Source of the DNA: Bacteroidales bacterium
Lineage (GTDB): Bacteria > Bacteroidota > Bacteroidia > Bacteroidales > UBA7960
Direction of reading: 5' to 3'
DNA length: 33,000 nt
Assembly (NCBI GenBank): GCA_007131245.1
Contig: SLQX01000197.1
Location: 1 to 33,000, forward strand
Positions 7,882-17,391 of this stretch are shown here, piece by piece. The first letter of the stretch is position 1. The number at the start of each line of letters is the position of its first letter. The notes below the pieces were generated by a model. That model worked only from the letters and a program-made list of their open reading frames with translations, did not search any database and was not told the origin of the DNA. Position numbers and translations under genes: made by a program.

Positions 7882-8177
7882 ATGAAAAAATATTTACAAT
7901 TCTTGTGATATTTTATGTTGTCACAGCTTTTGGGCAACGCTCTTAGAAAGTATCAAATGTCGGTGCACAAAGCAGTATTGAATTTCCAAAAGAATTCATT
8001 AAAAATGAAAAGCATTGGCACTATTTCGAGAAAGAAGATTTTTGTCCAATTAAACATCATGACAAAAACCAAAACCCTTTGTCTCCTAAAGATATAGATT
8101 TGCTGAAAAGCAATAAGGGTAACAAGCAGCTCGACTCTGTAATTACATATAATTTTGACTCATGTAATGCCCCTTAA
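7882..8177 (+). pseudogene. Decayed small secreted-protein gene
   Basis: ATG 7882 gives MKKYLQFL* then a frameshift near 7905 into VIFYVVTAFGQRS*KVSNVGAQSSIEFPKEFIKNEKHWHYFEKEDFCPIKHHDKNQNPLSPKDIDLLKSNKGNKQLDSVITYNFDSCNAP*. Together this is a signal-peptide start plus a coherent C-terminal reading with one frameshift and one in-frame TAG (7944-7946). Confidence 0.55.
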
Positions 8178-8327
8178 ATCAAAGGACTAGGTTGCAGTTT
8201 TTATCTATAGCTTTATCCGCTGATTTAGGGGCCCATTAAAGATGCACAAAGTTGCGAAATATGTTTTCCGGAAATCTTTACCCGGATATGGTTGGAGTAG
8301 TTCTGGATAAGGGTATGGCAGTGAAGC

Positions 8328-8368
8328 AAAAAAAGCCACCAGGAGGGTTGTTATCCCCTGGTGGCTTT
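8328..8368 (-). terminator. Rho-independent terminator for ahcY
   Basis: GCCACCAGG (8335-8343) pairs with CCTGGTGGC (8357-8365); on the minus strand the stem is followed by a T run (A7 at 8328-8334 on +). Confidence 0.85.
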
Positions 8369-8398
8369 GATATATTAATTACCGGGAAATTCCGGTTT

Positions 8399-9829
<1,431 letters not shown>

Positions 9830-9851
9830 TCATTTTATTTTTATAATTTTG

Positions 9852-9859
9852 CAAAGGTA
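9852..9859 (-). promoter_or_regulatory. Candidate Bacteroidetes -7 element for ahcY
   Basis: CAAAGGTA on + is TACCTTTG on -, matching TAnnTTTG, 32-39 bp before the ahcY ATG. No convincing -33 was identified. Confidence 0.35.
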
Positions 9860-10014
9860 ATACTTTCACTCAAAAAAGTGAAAAAGGTCTGACAAGCTAT
9901 TATATTACAAATTCAATTACAAATAGGTTCAAACGCGGTGATAATTTAATAACAAACATTGCATTTGCTTATTAATGGCCCGTTTTATTGGCATCACCCC
10001 CTAAAAGTAAGAGA

Positions 10015-10680
10015 ATGAGTCTATTTTTAAAAAAATCCGTAAAGGATGCCTCCATTGGCATCTGGGAAATCAGTGAGAGTGTTGACGAGCTTTATGCACA
10101 ACTGACACTTTCAGAGGAGGAAGAAAAAATTTTTTCAGCCCTCAGGAGCCCTTTGCGTAAACAGCACTGGCTGAGCTATCGTATGATACTCCCCTACCTG
10201 GTAAAGCCCAGTGAGCTCAGCGCTATTACCTACGACGAATCTGGTAAACCCTTTCTTAACAACGGTGTTAGGCACATTTCTGTCGCCCACTCAGGAAAAT
10301 ATTCAGCCCTGATTGCCAGTCCTGTCCATTCTGTAGGTGTAGATATTGAAAGGGTGGGAGGTAAGATCAGGCGCATCCATCATAAGTTTTTAAATGACCG
10401 GGAGCTGGCAGAAACCGGACCTGAACCCGATCTTGAAACCCTCTATATCATGTGGGCTGCCAAAGAAACCTTGTTCAAGCTACACGGTAAACGCGATATC
10501 CGTTTCCGTGACCAAATTTATATTTCACCCTTTGCGGCCAGTGACAGCGGATTGGTTTATGGACGACTGCTCACAGATAAAGGGGAGCATGCCCCCATAT
10601 CCGTGCATTATCAAATGCTTGATGACTATATCCTGGCATATGCCGTTGACCGAAGCCGTTTTTCCCATTACCAGGCCTGA
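10015..10680 (+). CDS. 4'-phosphopantetheinyl transferase superfamily protein
   Basis: HISVAHSGKYSALIAS, VGVDIERVGGKI, WAAKETLFKLHG are the PPTase signatures. The track start 9988 is TTG; ATG at 10015 preferred. Confidence 0.9.
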   Translation: MSLFLKKSVKDASIGIWEISESVDELYAQLTLSEEEEKIFSALRSPLRKQHWLSYRMILPYLVKPSELSAITYDESGKPFLNNGVRHISVAHSGKYSALIASPVHSVGVDIERVGGKIRRIHHKFLNDRELAETGPEPDLETLYIMWAAKETLFKLHGKRDIRFRDQIYISPFAASDSGLVYGRLLTDKGEHAPISVHYQMLDDYILAYAVDRSRFSHYQA

Positions 10681-10694
10681 CTGTTGCAGCCTGA

Positions 10695-11483
10695 ATGATT
10701 TCTCTTTATCCTAAGATTTTCATGCAAAACACGATTTATTCCAGTATCCAGACATCAGCCCACCCCCAAAAACGGCAACTTGCAGTGTTGATTGACCCCG
10801 ATAAGTCGGATAAGAATAGTATTGTGGAGGTTGCACGGATGGTGGATTTATACGGAGCAGATATGGTTTTGGTGGGAGGAAGTCTAATCACCGGTAATTT
10901 CCTGGAGCATAGCATCGAGATTCTCAAGGATTTCACTCAGGTGCCCGTAGTCTTATTCCCCGGAAACAGTTTTCATATCAGCCGCAAAGCCGACGGCATA
11001 CTATTGCTGAGCCTTATTTCGGGCCGCAATCCTGAGCTGCTTATCGGCTCTCACGTGGTGGCCGCTCCCGTGCTGAAAGACGCGGGGCTCGAAATCATGC
11101 CAACCGGCTATATGCTCATCGAAAGCGGTAAGCTGACCTCTGTGGTTTATATGAGCAATACAACCCCAATTCCTTCCAACAAAAATGATATTGCTTTATG
11201 CACGGCCCTTGCCGGAGAGATGCTGGGGATGAAGCTGATTTATATGGATGCAGGAAGTGGTGCCCACCGACCGGTACCCCAGGAGATGATCCGCTATGTG
11301 AAAAACAATATCTCCATACCCTTGATTGTGGGAGGTGGAATTACCAGTGTAGAATTGGCCCGCAATGCCTGGCAGGCAGGGGCCGATGTGGTGGTTGTGG
11401 GCAATGCCCTGGAAAAGGAGCCGGGCTTTATCAAAGAACTCTGCCTGGCAAAGGATGAGCTGAACAAAGTACAGGTAAGGTAA
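10695..11483 (+). CDS. Geranylgeranylglyceryl-phosphate synthase family protein
   Basis: AVLIDPDKSD, DMVLVGGSLITGNFLE, VVLFPGNSFHIS, IYMDAGSGAHRPVP, PLIVGGGITSVE match the GGGPS/PcrB family. Internal ATG at 10722 is an alternative start. Confidence 0.92.
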   Translation: MISLYPKIFMQNTIYSSIQTSAHPQKRQLAVLIDPDKSDKNSIVEVARMVDLYGADMVLVGGSLITGNFLEHSIEILKDFTQVPVVLFPGNSFHISRKADGILLLSLISGRNPELLIGSHVVAAPVLKDAGLEIMPTGYMLIESGKLTSVVYMSNTTPIPSNKNDIALCTALAGEMLGMKLIYMDAGSGAHRPVPQEMIRYVKNNISIPLIVGGGITSVELARNAWQAGADVVVVGNALEKEPGFIKELCLAKDELNKVQVR

Positions 11484-11729
11484 CATCCTTGTATCCCGGG
11501 ATTCCCTTTCCTGAATTTGATACATTTTTACCTGGCTTAAAACAAGACCTTCATTTACTTGTTACAATTATCGGTTGTTTGGGGCAATGGGTTTAATGCA
11601 CAATCACCTGCCTGTCTTTTCCTGGTTTGACCACCCAACTGCTTTGGGTTTTGTGCCCAAGCAGCCCTGACACGTAAAAATTTTATAATTTCGCACATAA
11701 ACCTTTTACGAATTTTAAATATAAAAAAT

Positions 11730-13121
11730 ATGAATTACGATCTGATAGTTATTGGTAGCGGACCGGGAGGCTATGTGGCTGCCATCCGTGCTTCTCAACT
11801 GGGAATGAAAGTGGCTGTGGCGGAAAAGGCTGAGCTGGGTGGTGTTTGCCTAAACTGGGGCTGTATCCCTACCAAAGCATTGCTCAAGAGTGCCAATGTG
11901 TTTGAATACCTGCAAAAGGCAGAAAGCTTTGGCATAAGCCTGGATAGTAAGCCTGAAGCGGACTTGAAAGCCATGGTAAAAAGGAGCCGGCAAACGGCCC
12001 AGGGTATGAGCAAAGGGATTCAGTTTCTTTTCAAAAAGAATAAAATAGAACACCTGAAAGGTTCTGCCAAGGTGTTGCCGGGGAAAAAAATAGCGCTGAC
12101 ATCGGAAGAGGGGGAAACCAAAGAATATAGTGCCAAACATATAATCATTGCTACGGGAGCCCGCTCCAGGGAGTTGCCCGGCCTTAAACAGGATGGAGAA
12201 AAAATCATTGGCTACCGCAAGGCAATGGTCATGGAAAAGCAACCGGAAAGTATGGTTGTTGTGGGATCGGGTGCTATCGGATCAGAGTTCGCCTATTTTT
12301 ATAATGCCATCGGTACAAAAGTGACCCTGGTGGAGTTTATGCCCAGTATTGTTCCGGTGGAAGATGAGGACGTATCAAAACAACTGGAAAGGTCATTTAA
12401 AAAATCTGGCATGAAGGTGATGACCAAATCTTCGGTGGAAGAAGTAGACGCCTCTGGCAAAAAGCTGAAAGTAAAAATAAAAACATCAAAGGGGGTGCAG
12501 GAGGTTGAAACGGACGTGGTACTGTCGGCTGTGGGCATTACCCCCAATACCGAGAATCTGGGTCTTGAAGAAACGGGTATCAAAACCGACAAAGGAAAGA
12601 TCGAGGTTGACGAGTTTTATCGCACTACCGTAGAAGGGTATTACGCCATTGGAGATGTGGTGTCAGGACAGGCCCTGGCTCACGTTGCCTCTGCCGAAGG
12701 GATTGCCTGTGTTGAAAAAATCGCCGGTCATCACCCCGAGCCTCTTGATTACAATAATATTCCCGGATGTACCTATTGCAGTCCGGAGGTAGCATCGGTG
12801 GGTTACACCGAAAAGGCAGCCAAAGAGGCAGGGTATGAACTGAAAGTGGGCAAGTTTCCTTTCACGGCATCGGGTAAAGCCAGCGCCGCAGGACATAAAG
12901 ATGGTTTTGTGAAGGTGATTTTTGATGCCAAATATGGTGAACTCCTGGGTGTACATATGATTGGTGCCAATGTTACCGAGATGATTGCCGAAGCCGTTGT
13001 GGCCCGTAAACTGGAAACCACCGGGCAGGAAATCCTGAAAGCGGTTCATCCGCATCCCACCATGAGTGAAGCCATGATGGAGGCCACCGCTGCAGCTTAT
13101 GATGAGGTAATACACATGTAA
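11730..13121 (+). CDS. lpdA: Dihydrolipoyl dehydrogenase
   Basis: NAD/FAD motif VIGSGPGGYVAAIRASQLG, redox motif GGVCLNWGCIPTKALL, C-terminal HPHPTMSEAMMEA. Confidence 0.96.
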   Translation: MNYDLIVIGSGPGGYVAAIRASQLGMKVAVAEKAELGGVCLNWGCIPTKALLKSANVFEYLQKAESFGISLDSKPEADLKAMVKRSRQTAQGMSKGIQFLFKKNKIEHLKGSAKVLPGKKIALTSEEGETKEYSAKHIIIATGARSRELPGLKQDGEKIIGYRKAMVMEKQPESMVVVGSGAIGSEFAYFYNAIGTKVTLVEFMPSIVPVEDEDVSKQLERSFKKSGMKVMTKSSVEEVDASGKKLKVKIKTSKGVQEVETDVVLSAVGITPNTENLGLEETGIKTDKGKIEVDEFYRTTVEGYYAIGDVVSGQALAHVASAEGIACVEKIAGHHPEPLDYNNIPGCTYCSPEVASVGYTEKAAKEAGYELKVGKFPFTASGKASAAGHKDGFVKVIFDAKYGELLGVHMIGANVTEMIAEAVVARKLETTGQEILKAVHPHPTMSEAMMEATAAAYDEVIHM

Positions 13122-13155
13122 CTGCAGAATTACCGGATAGGAATAGTTTGAGATG

Positions 13156-13207
13156 AAAAGGCCCGGTAGCCTGTTAAGGGTTTATGCTTAACAAAGCCGG
13201 GCCTTTT
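13156..13207 (+). terminator. Bipartite hairpin after lpdA
   Basis: AAAAGGCCCGG (13156-13166) pairs with CCGGGCCTTTT (13197-13207); an inner stem TGTTAAG/CTTAACA lies between. Confidence 0.75.
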
Positions 13208-13260
13208 ACGAAAACCACCCATAACCAATAACTACCTATTTACTTAAGCCGAGGTTTTAC

Positions 13261-15150
13261 ATGTGCGGTATATGTGGTATTTTTTCTTTTAACCCGAATC
13301 CCGGGGATACAGTGGGTAATGTTGAGCGGGCATTGCAAGCACTTGCTAAGCGTGGGCCCGAGGTACAGGCAACCTTTGTTTCAGGGCAGTTAACGCTGGG
13401 GCACAGCCGGCTGTCTGTCATTGATACATCGCCTGCTGCCAACCAGCCTTTTACTGATGAAACAGGGCGTTACACCCTGGTGTACAACGGTGAGATTTAC
13501 AACTACCGCCAGCTGAGTGATGAGCTAAGACCGGCCGGGGCAGTATTTCGCACTCACAGTGATACCGAGGTATTGCTCAAGTGGCTTATTCATAAAGGCT
13601 CCGAAGGTATAAAAGACCTTCAGGGCTTTTTTGCATTTTGTCTTTTTGATAAAGAAACGGGTTCCATGTTGATGGCACGCGACCGGTTCGGTATAAAGCC
13701 CTTTTTGTATTACACCGACCAGGAAAAGTTTGTTTTTGCCTCCGAGATGAAAGCACTTACGAAGCTGGGGGTTCCGAAAAAACTGGACAGGACGGCATTG
13801 CAGGTTTATTTTCAGCTCAACTATATTCCTGCTCCCCGCAGTATCTTCCAAAAAGTAAGCAAACTTATGCCCGGCCATTACATGCACCTCAGGGAGGGGC
13901 GTTTGGAGATGCATCCTTACTATAGTATCCCTGAAACGCCCCTGGCGAATTATGACGGAATGTCCTATGAAAAGGCTATGGATGCTTTACGCCAAAAGAT
14001 GGAGGAGGCGGTTGTAAAACGCCTGGTATCAGATGTGCCCCTGGGGGCTTTCCTTAGTGGTGGCATCGACAGCAGCATCATTGTGGCGCTTGCAGCCCGG
14101 CATGTGGACAAATTGCAAACCTTTTCCATTGGGTTCAAAGATCAACCCATGTTTGATGAAACACGCTATGCACGGATGGTTGCCAAAATGCATAATACGG
14201 ATCACACCGAGTTTTCACTTACCAATGATGATTTGCTGGGGTGTCTGTACAATGTATTGGATTATACCGATGAACCTTTTGCTGATTCGTCAGCACTTGC
14301 CGTATATATCCTCAGCCGGGAAACCCGGGGAAGGGTCACAGTGGCCTTGTCTGGTGATGGTGCTGATGAGATGTTTGCTGGTTACAACAAACATATGGCC
14401 CACTGGAAAGCCAGCCAGGGAGGAGTAGCTGCGCAGATGCTCCGGCATTTACACCCTTTGCTGGCCCATTTGCCCCAATCCCGAGGCTCCTATATGGCCA
14501 ACAAAATCCGTCAGCTTTATCGTTTCGGACAGGGGATGCAGTTAACACCCCGGCAGCGTTACTGGCGTTGGGCTGCATTTTCCGGTGAAGATTACCCCTC
14601 GGATTTGCTAATTGAACCCAGCCACGAAGAAACGTATGAGGCATTTAAAAGCTTTTTGACCAGCCATCTGGCCGAAAAGAACGATATAAATGCGTTGCTC
14701 AGAAACGACATGCACCTGGTTTTGCCCAACGATATGCTTGCCAAAGTGGATATGATGTCCATGGCCAATTCCCTGGAGGTTAGGGTTCCGTTTTTGGATC
14801 ATGATGTGGTAGATTTGGTGTTTTCATTACCTGGAAATTTTAAAATTGATCAAAAGGGTAGAAAAAAAATTTTGAAGGATGCTTTTCGTGATTGGCTGCC
14901 TCCCGAGCTTTATCATCGTCCCAAGCAAGGGTTCGAGGTGCCCCTGCTGTCGTGGTTCCAGCATCAGCTCAAGCAGCCCATCCTTGATGAATGGTTGGAT
15001 GAGGATTTTATCAGGGCCCAGGGGATTTTCCAGCCAAAAGTTATTAACAATTTGAAGAAAAGGCTTTTTTCTTCAAACCCGGCGGATATTCACGCACAAG
15101 TGTGGAGTATCGTGGTTTTTCAACATTGGTACCAGAAAAGTTTTGAATAA
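13261..15150 (+). CDS. asnB: Asparagine synthase (glutamine-hydrolysing) / EPS-associated amidotransferase
   Basis: Begins MCGICGIF (Cys2 nucleophile), LSRLSVID-type SRLSVIDTSPAANQP, SGGIDSSIIVALAA PP-loop, SLEVRVPFLDHDVV. Confidence 0.94.
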   Translation: MCGICGIFSFNPNPGDTVGNVERALQALAKRGPEVQATFVSGQLTLGHSRLSVIDTSPAANQPFTDETGRYTLVYNGEIYNYRQLSDELRPAGAVFRTHSDTEVLLKWLIHKGSEGIKDLQGFFAFCLFDKETGSMLMARDRFGIKPFLYYTDQEKFVFASEMKALTKLGVPKKLDRTALQVYFQLNYIPAPRSIFQKVSKLMPGHYMHLREGRLEMHPYYSIPETPLANYDGMSYEKAMDALRQKMEEAVVKRLVSDVPLGAFLSGGIDSSIIVALAARHVDKLQTFSIGFKDQPMFDETRYARMVAKMHNTDHTEFSLTNDDLLGCLYNVLDYTDEPFADSSALAVYILSRETRGRVTVALSGDGADEMFAGYNKHMAHWKASQGGVAAQMLRHLHPLLAHLPQSRGSYMANKIRQLYRFGQGMQLTPRQRYWRWAAFSGEDYPSDLLIEPSHEETYEAFKSFLTSHLAEKNDINALLRNDMHLVLPNDMLAKVDMMSMANSLEVRVPFLDHDVVDLVFSLPGNFKIDQKGRKKILKDAFRDWLPPELYHRPKQGFEVPLLSWFQHQLKQPILDEWLDEDFIRAQGIFQPKVINNLKKRLFSSNPADIHAQVWSIVVFQHWYQKSFE

Positions 15151-15250
15151 ATAAATGGTGGGTTTATCTTTTTTTTAACCCTTTTTTTGTAATATTGCCA
15201 TGAATTTGCCTTAGCAGGAAAAAAAGTCTATCATCTTTATTTTTTATTGA

Positions 15251-16486
15251 ATGCCAAGAGTTTTACGCATTTTAAACCGGTTCAATTTAGGGGGACCCAC
15301 CTATAATGCTGCTTATTTATCAAAATACCTGAAAGGGGATTTTGAGACACTCCTTGTGGGAGGACTTAATGATGCCAGCGAAAAAAATTCGGAATACATT
15401 GCCAGGGATTTGGGCTTGGAGCCTGTAATTATACCCGAGATGCTTCGTGAGCTTTCTCCCTCTTCAGACTTTTTAGCTTACCAGAAAATCAAAAGAATTA
15501 TCCGCGATTATAGGCCCGATATTGTGCATACCCATGCATCGAAGGCAGGTGCCCTTGGTAGGCTGGCAGCAATTAACTCTCATGTGCCGGTTGTGGTGCA
15601 TACTTTCCATGGTCATGTCTTTGATGGGTACTTTAACTCCTGGAAAACGTCCTTTTACAAAAGTATTGAACGGTACCTGGCCCGTAAGAGTAGTCGCATC
15701 ATTGCTATCAGTGATACCCAGAAATGGGATATTACCCGAAGGTATGGGGTATGTCCTGCAGATAAGGTCAGTGTTATCCCATTGGGTTTTGACCTTTCCC
15801 GCTTCAGGGAAAACATGGATGAGAAGCGAATGCTCTTCAGGCAAAAATACCAGATTGCCGATGATGAAATAGCCATAGGTATTATTGGCCGTTTGGTGCC
15901 GGTTAAAAATCATGCCATGTTCCTTAGGGCTTTCAGACGGGTACAAAATGAAAGTAACCGAAAGATTAGAGCATTTATTGTGGGCGATGGTGAACTCCGC
16001 GAAGTGGTTAAACAAAATGCGTTTGATTTGGGTATTGAATTTGTAAATGGTCATGACGATTATCGTCCTGCACCCCTTACCTTTACCAGTTGGATAACTG
16101 AAATGGATTACGTAAATGCCGGTCTTGACATAGTAGCTCTTACTTCCATCAATGAGGGTACCCCGGTGAGCCTGATAGAAGCACAGGCGGCTGGTAAACC
16201 AGTAGTTACCACACGAGTGGGAGGGATTGAAAATGTAGTAGCTCCCGGAAAAACAGCCCTGCTCACCTCCAATGATGATGCGAATGAGTTTGCCAGCAAC
16301 ATTCTTAAATTGGTCGAGAACGACCAACTGCGTCATGAGTTTTCCAGTCATGGATGGGAGCAGGTGGGAGAAAAATTTCACTATACGCGCCTGGTAAATG
16401 ATATGGAAAACTTGTATGATAGCTTGTTAAGGGATAAAAACTATGTGAGGGTTAAGAGCAAACCTCTAGCTGCCCAGGCTTCCTGA
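15251..16486 (+). CDS. Glycosyltransferase, GT4-like
   Basis: RPDIVHTHASKAGALGRLAA, VHTFHGHVF, IGIIGRLVPVKNH, NEGTPVSLIEAQAAGKPVVTTRVGG. Confidence 0.93.
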   Translation: MPRVLRILNRFNLGGPTYNAAYLSKYLKGDFETLLVGGLNDASEKNSEYIARDLGLEPVIIPEMLRELSPSSDFLAYQKIKRIIRDYRPDIVHTHASKAGALGRLAAINSHVPVVVHTFHGHVFDGYFNSWKTSFYKSIERYLARKSSRIIAISDTQKWDITRRYGVCPADKVSVIPLGFDLSRFRENMDEKRMLFRQKYQIADDEIAIGIIGRLVPVKNHAMFLRAFRRVQNESNRKIRAFIVGDGELREVVKQNAFDLGIEFVNGHDDYRPAPLTFTSWITEMDYVNAGLDIVALTSINEGTPVSLIEAQAAGKPVVTTRVGGIENVVAPGKTALLTSNDDANEFASNILKLVENDQLRHEFSSHGWEQVGEKFHYTRLVNDMENLYDSLLRDKNYVRVKSKPLAAQAS

Positions 16487-16561
16487 AGTTATCTTTACTT
16501 AAATTTCCGTGATGTTTGCAAGTGCTCATTACTAGAATTTTCGCTGTTAAAAACAAACAAT

Positions 16562-16596
16562 TTTGTCCTTCAAACCCAAAGGTTTTGTTAATTTTG
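16562..16596 (+). promoter_or_regulatory. Candidate Bacteroidetes promoter for the wza-like gene
   Basis: TTTG at 16562-16565 and TAATTTTG (TAnnTTTG) at 16589-16596, 23-bp spacer. Confidence 0.45.
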
Positions 16597-16637
16597 CAGC
16601 CTGTGCAATAAACCAAAAAAATGCAATAACCTTCCTT

Positions 16638-17387
16638 TTGAATTATTTGAAAAAATATTGGACATTTATATTTTTGGCAGTTGTGTTTTCCTCCTGCCAG
16701 GTTTTAAATCCTGAGCGTATGCTTCGCACACCTCCCGGCTATGAGTATGCTGATTTTGCTGAGGCCGAGATTGAGGAAGAATACCGCCTGGCCCCCAATG
16801 ATGAGCTGTACTTTCGCTTGTATACCAATGATGGCGAGCGCCTGGTCGATCCTGTTTCGCCCATGTCTCAACAAAGACAAGGAGAGCATAATTACCTCAT
16901 TGAGTTTGATGGCAAGGTGAAAATACCTGTTTTGGGGCGTGTAGAACTCAGCGGGATGACCCTCAGGCAAGCGGAAAATTTTCTGGAGGAAAAGTTTTCA
17001 AAATACTATAACAGGCCTTATGTGAATTTGAGGGTAACCAACAACCGGGTAATTATATTTCCTGGTGGAAGGGGTGGGACATCCAGGGTGGTTTACCTGG
17101 AGAACACCAATACCAATATTTTTGAAGCCCTTGCACAGGCTGGAGGGATTGCCGACGGCAGAGCCAATCGGGTGAAAGTTATCAGGGGAGATTTGAATGA
17201 CCCTCAAATTTTTCTCATTGACTTATCAACCGTGGAGGGGGTAAAAAATGCCGATATGGTGCTGCAGGCCAATGATATTATTTATGTAGAGCCCCGAGAG
17301 CGTGTCCCCCAAAGAATTATGGAAAATGTGGGGCCCTACCTTACACTTCTTTCTACCGCTTTGATTGTTTATTCGTTGTTTAATTAG
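16638..17387 (+). CDS. Polysaccharide export outer-membrane lipoprotein (Wza/BexD-like)
   Basis: Track ORF 16563..17387. KKYWTFIFLAVVFSSC lipobox-like signal, then YRLAPNDELYFRLYT...YLIEFDGKVKIPVLGRVELSGMTLRQAE and a SLBB-like NIFEALAQAGGIADGRANRVKVIRG. Start uncertain: TTG at 16638 or 16647. Confidence 0.88.
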   Translation: MNYLKKYWTFIFLAVVFSSCQVLNPERMLRTPPGYEYADFAEAEIEEEYRLAPNDELYFRLYTNDGERLVDPVSPMSQQRQGEHNYLIEFDGKVKIPVLGRVELSGMTLRQAENFLEEKFSKYYNRPYVNLRVTNNRVIIFPGGRGGTSRVVYLENTNTNIFEALAQAGGIADGRANRVKVIRGDLNDPQIFLIDLSTVEGVKNADMVLQANDIIYVEPRERVPQRIMENVGPYLTLLSTALIVYSLFN

Positions 17388-17391
17388 TTTT

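Noticed and set aside
15473-16381. 302-aa minus-strand ORF
   Set aside because: Antisense of the GT4 glycosyltransferase; no coding features.
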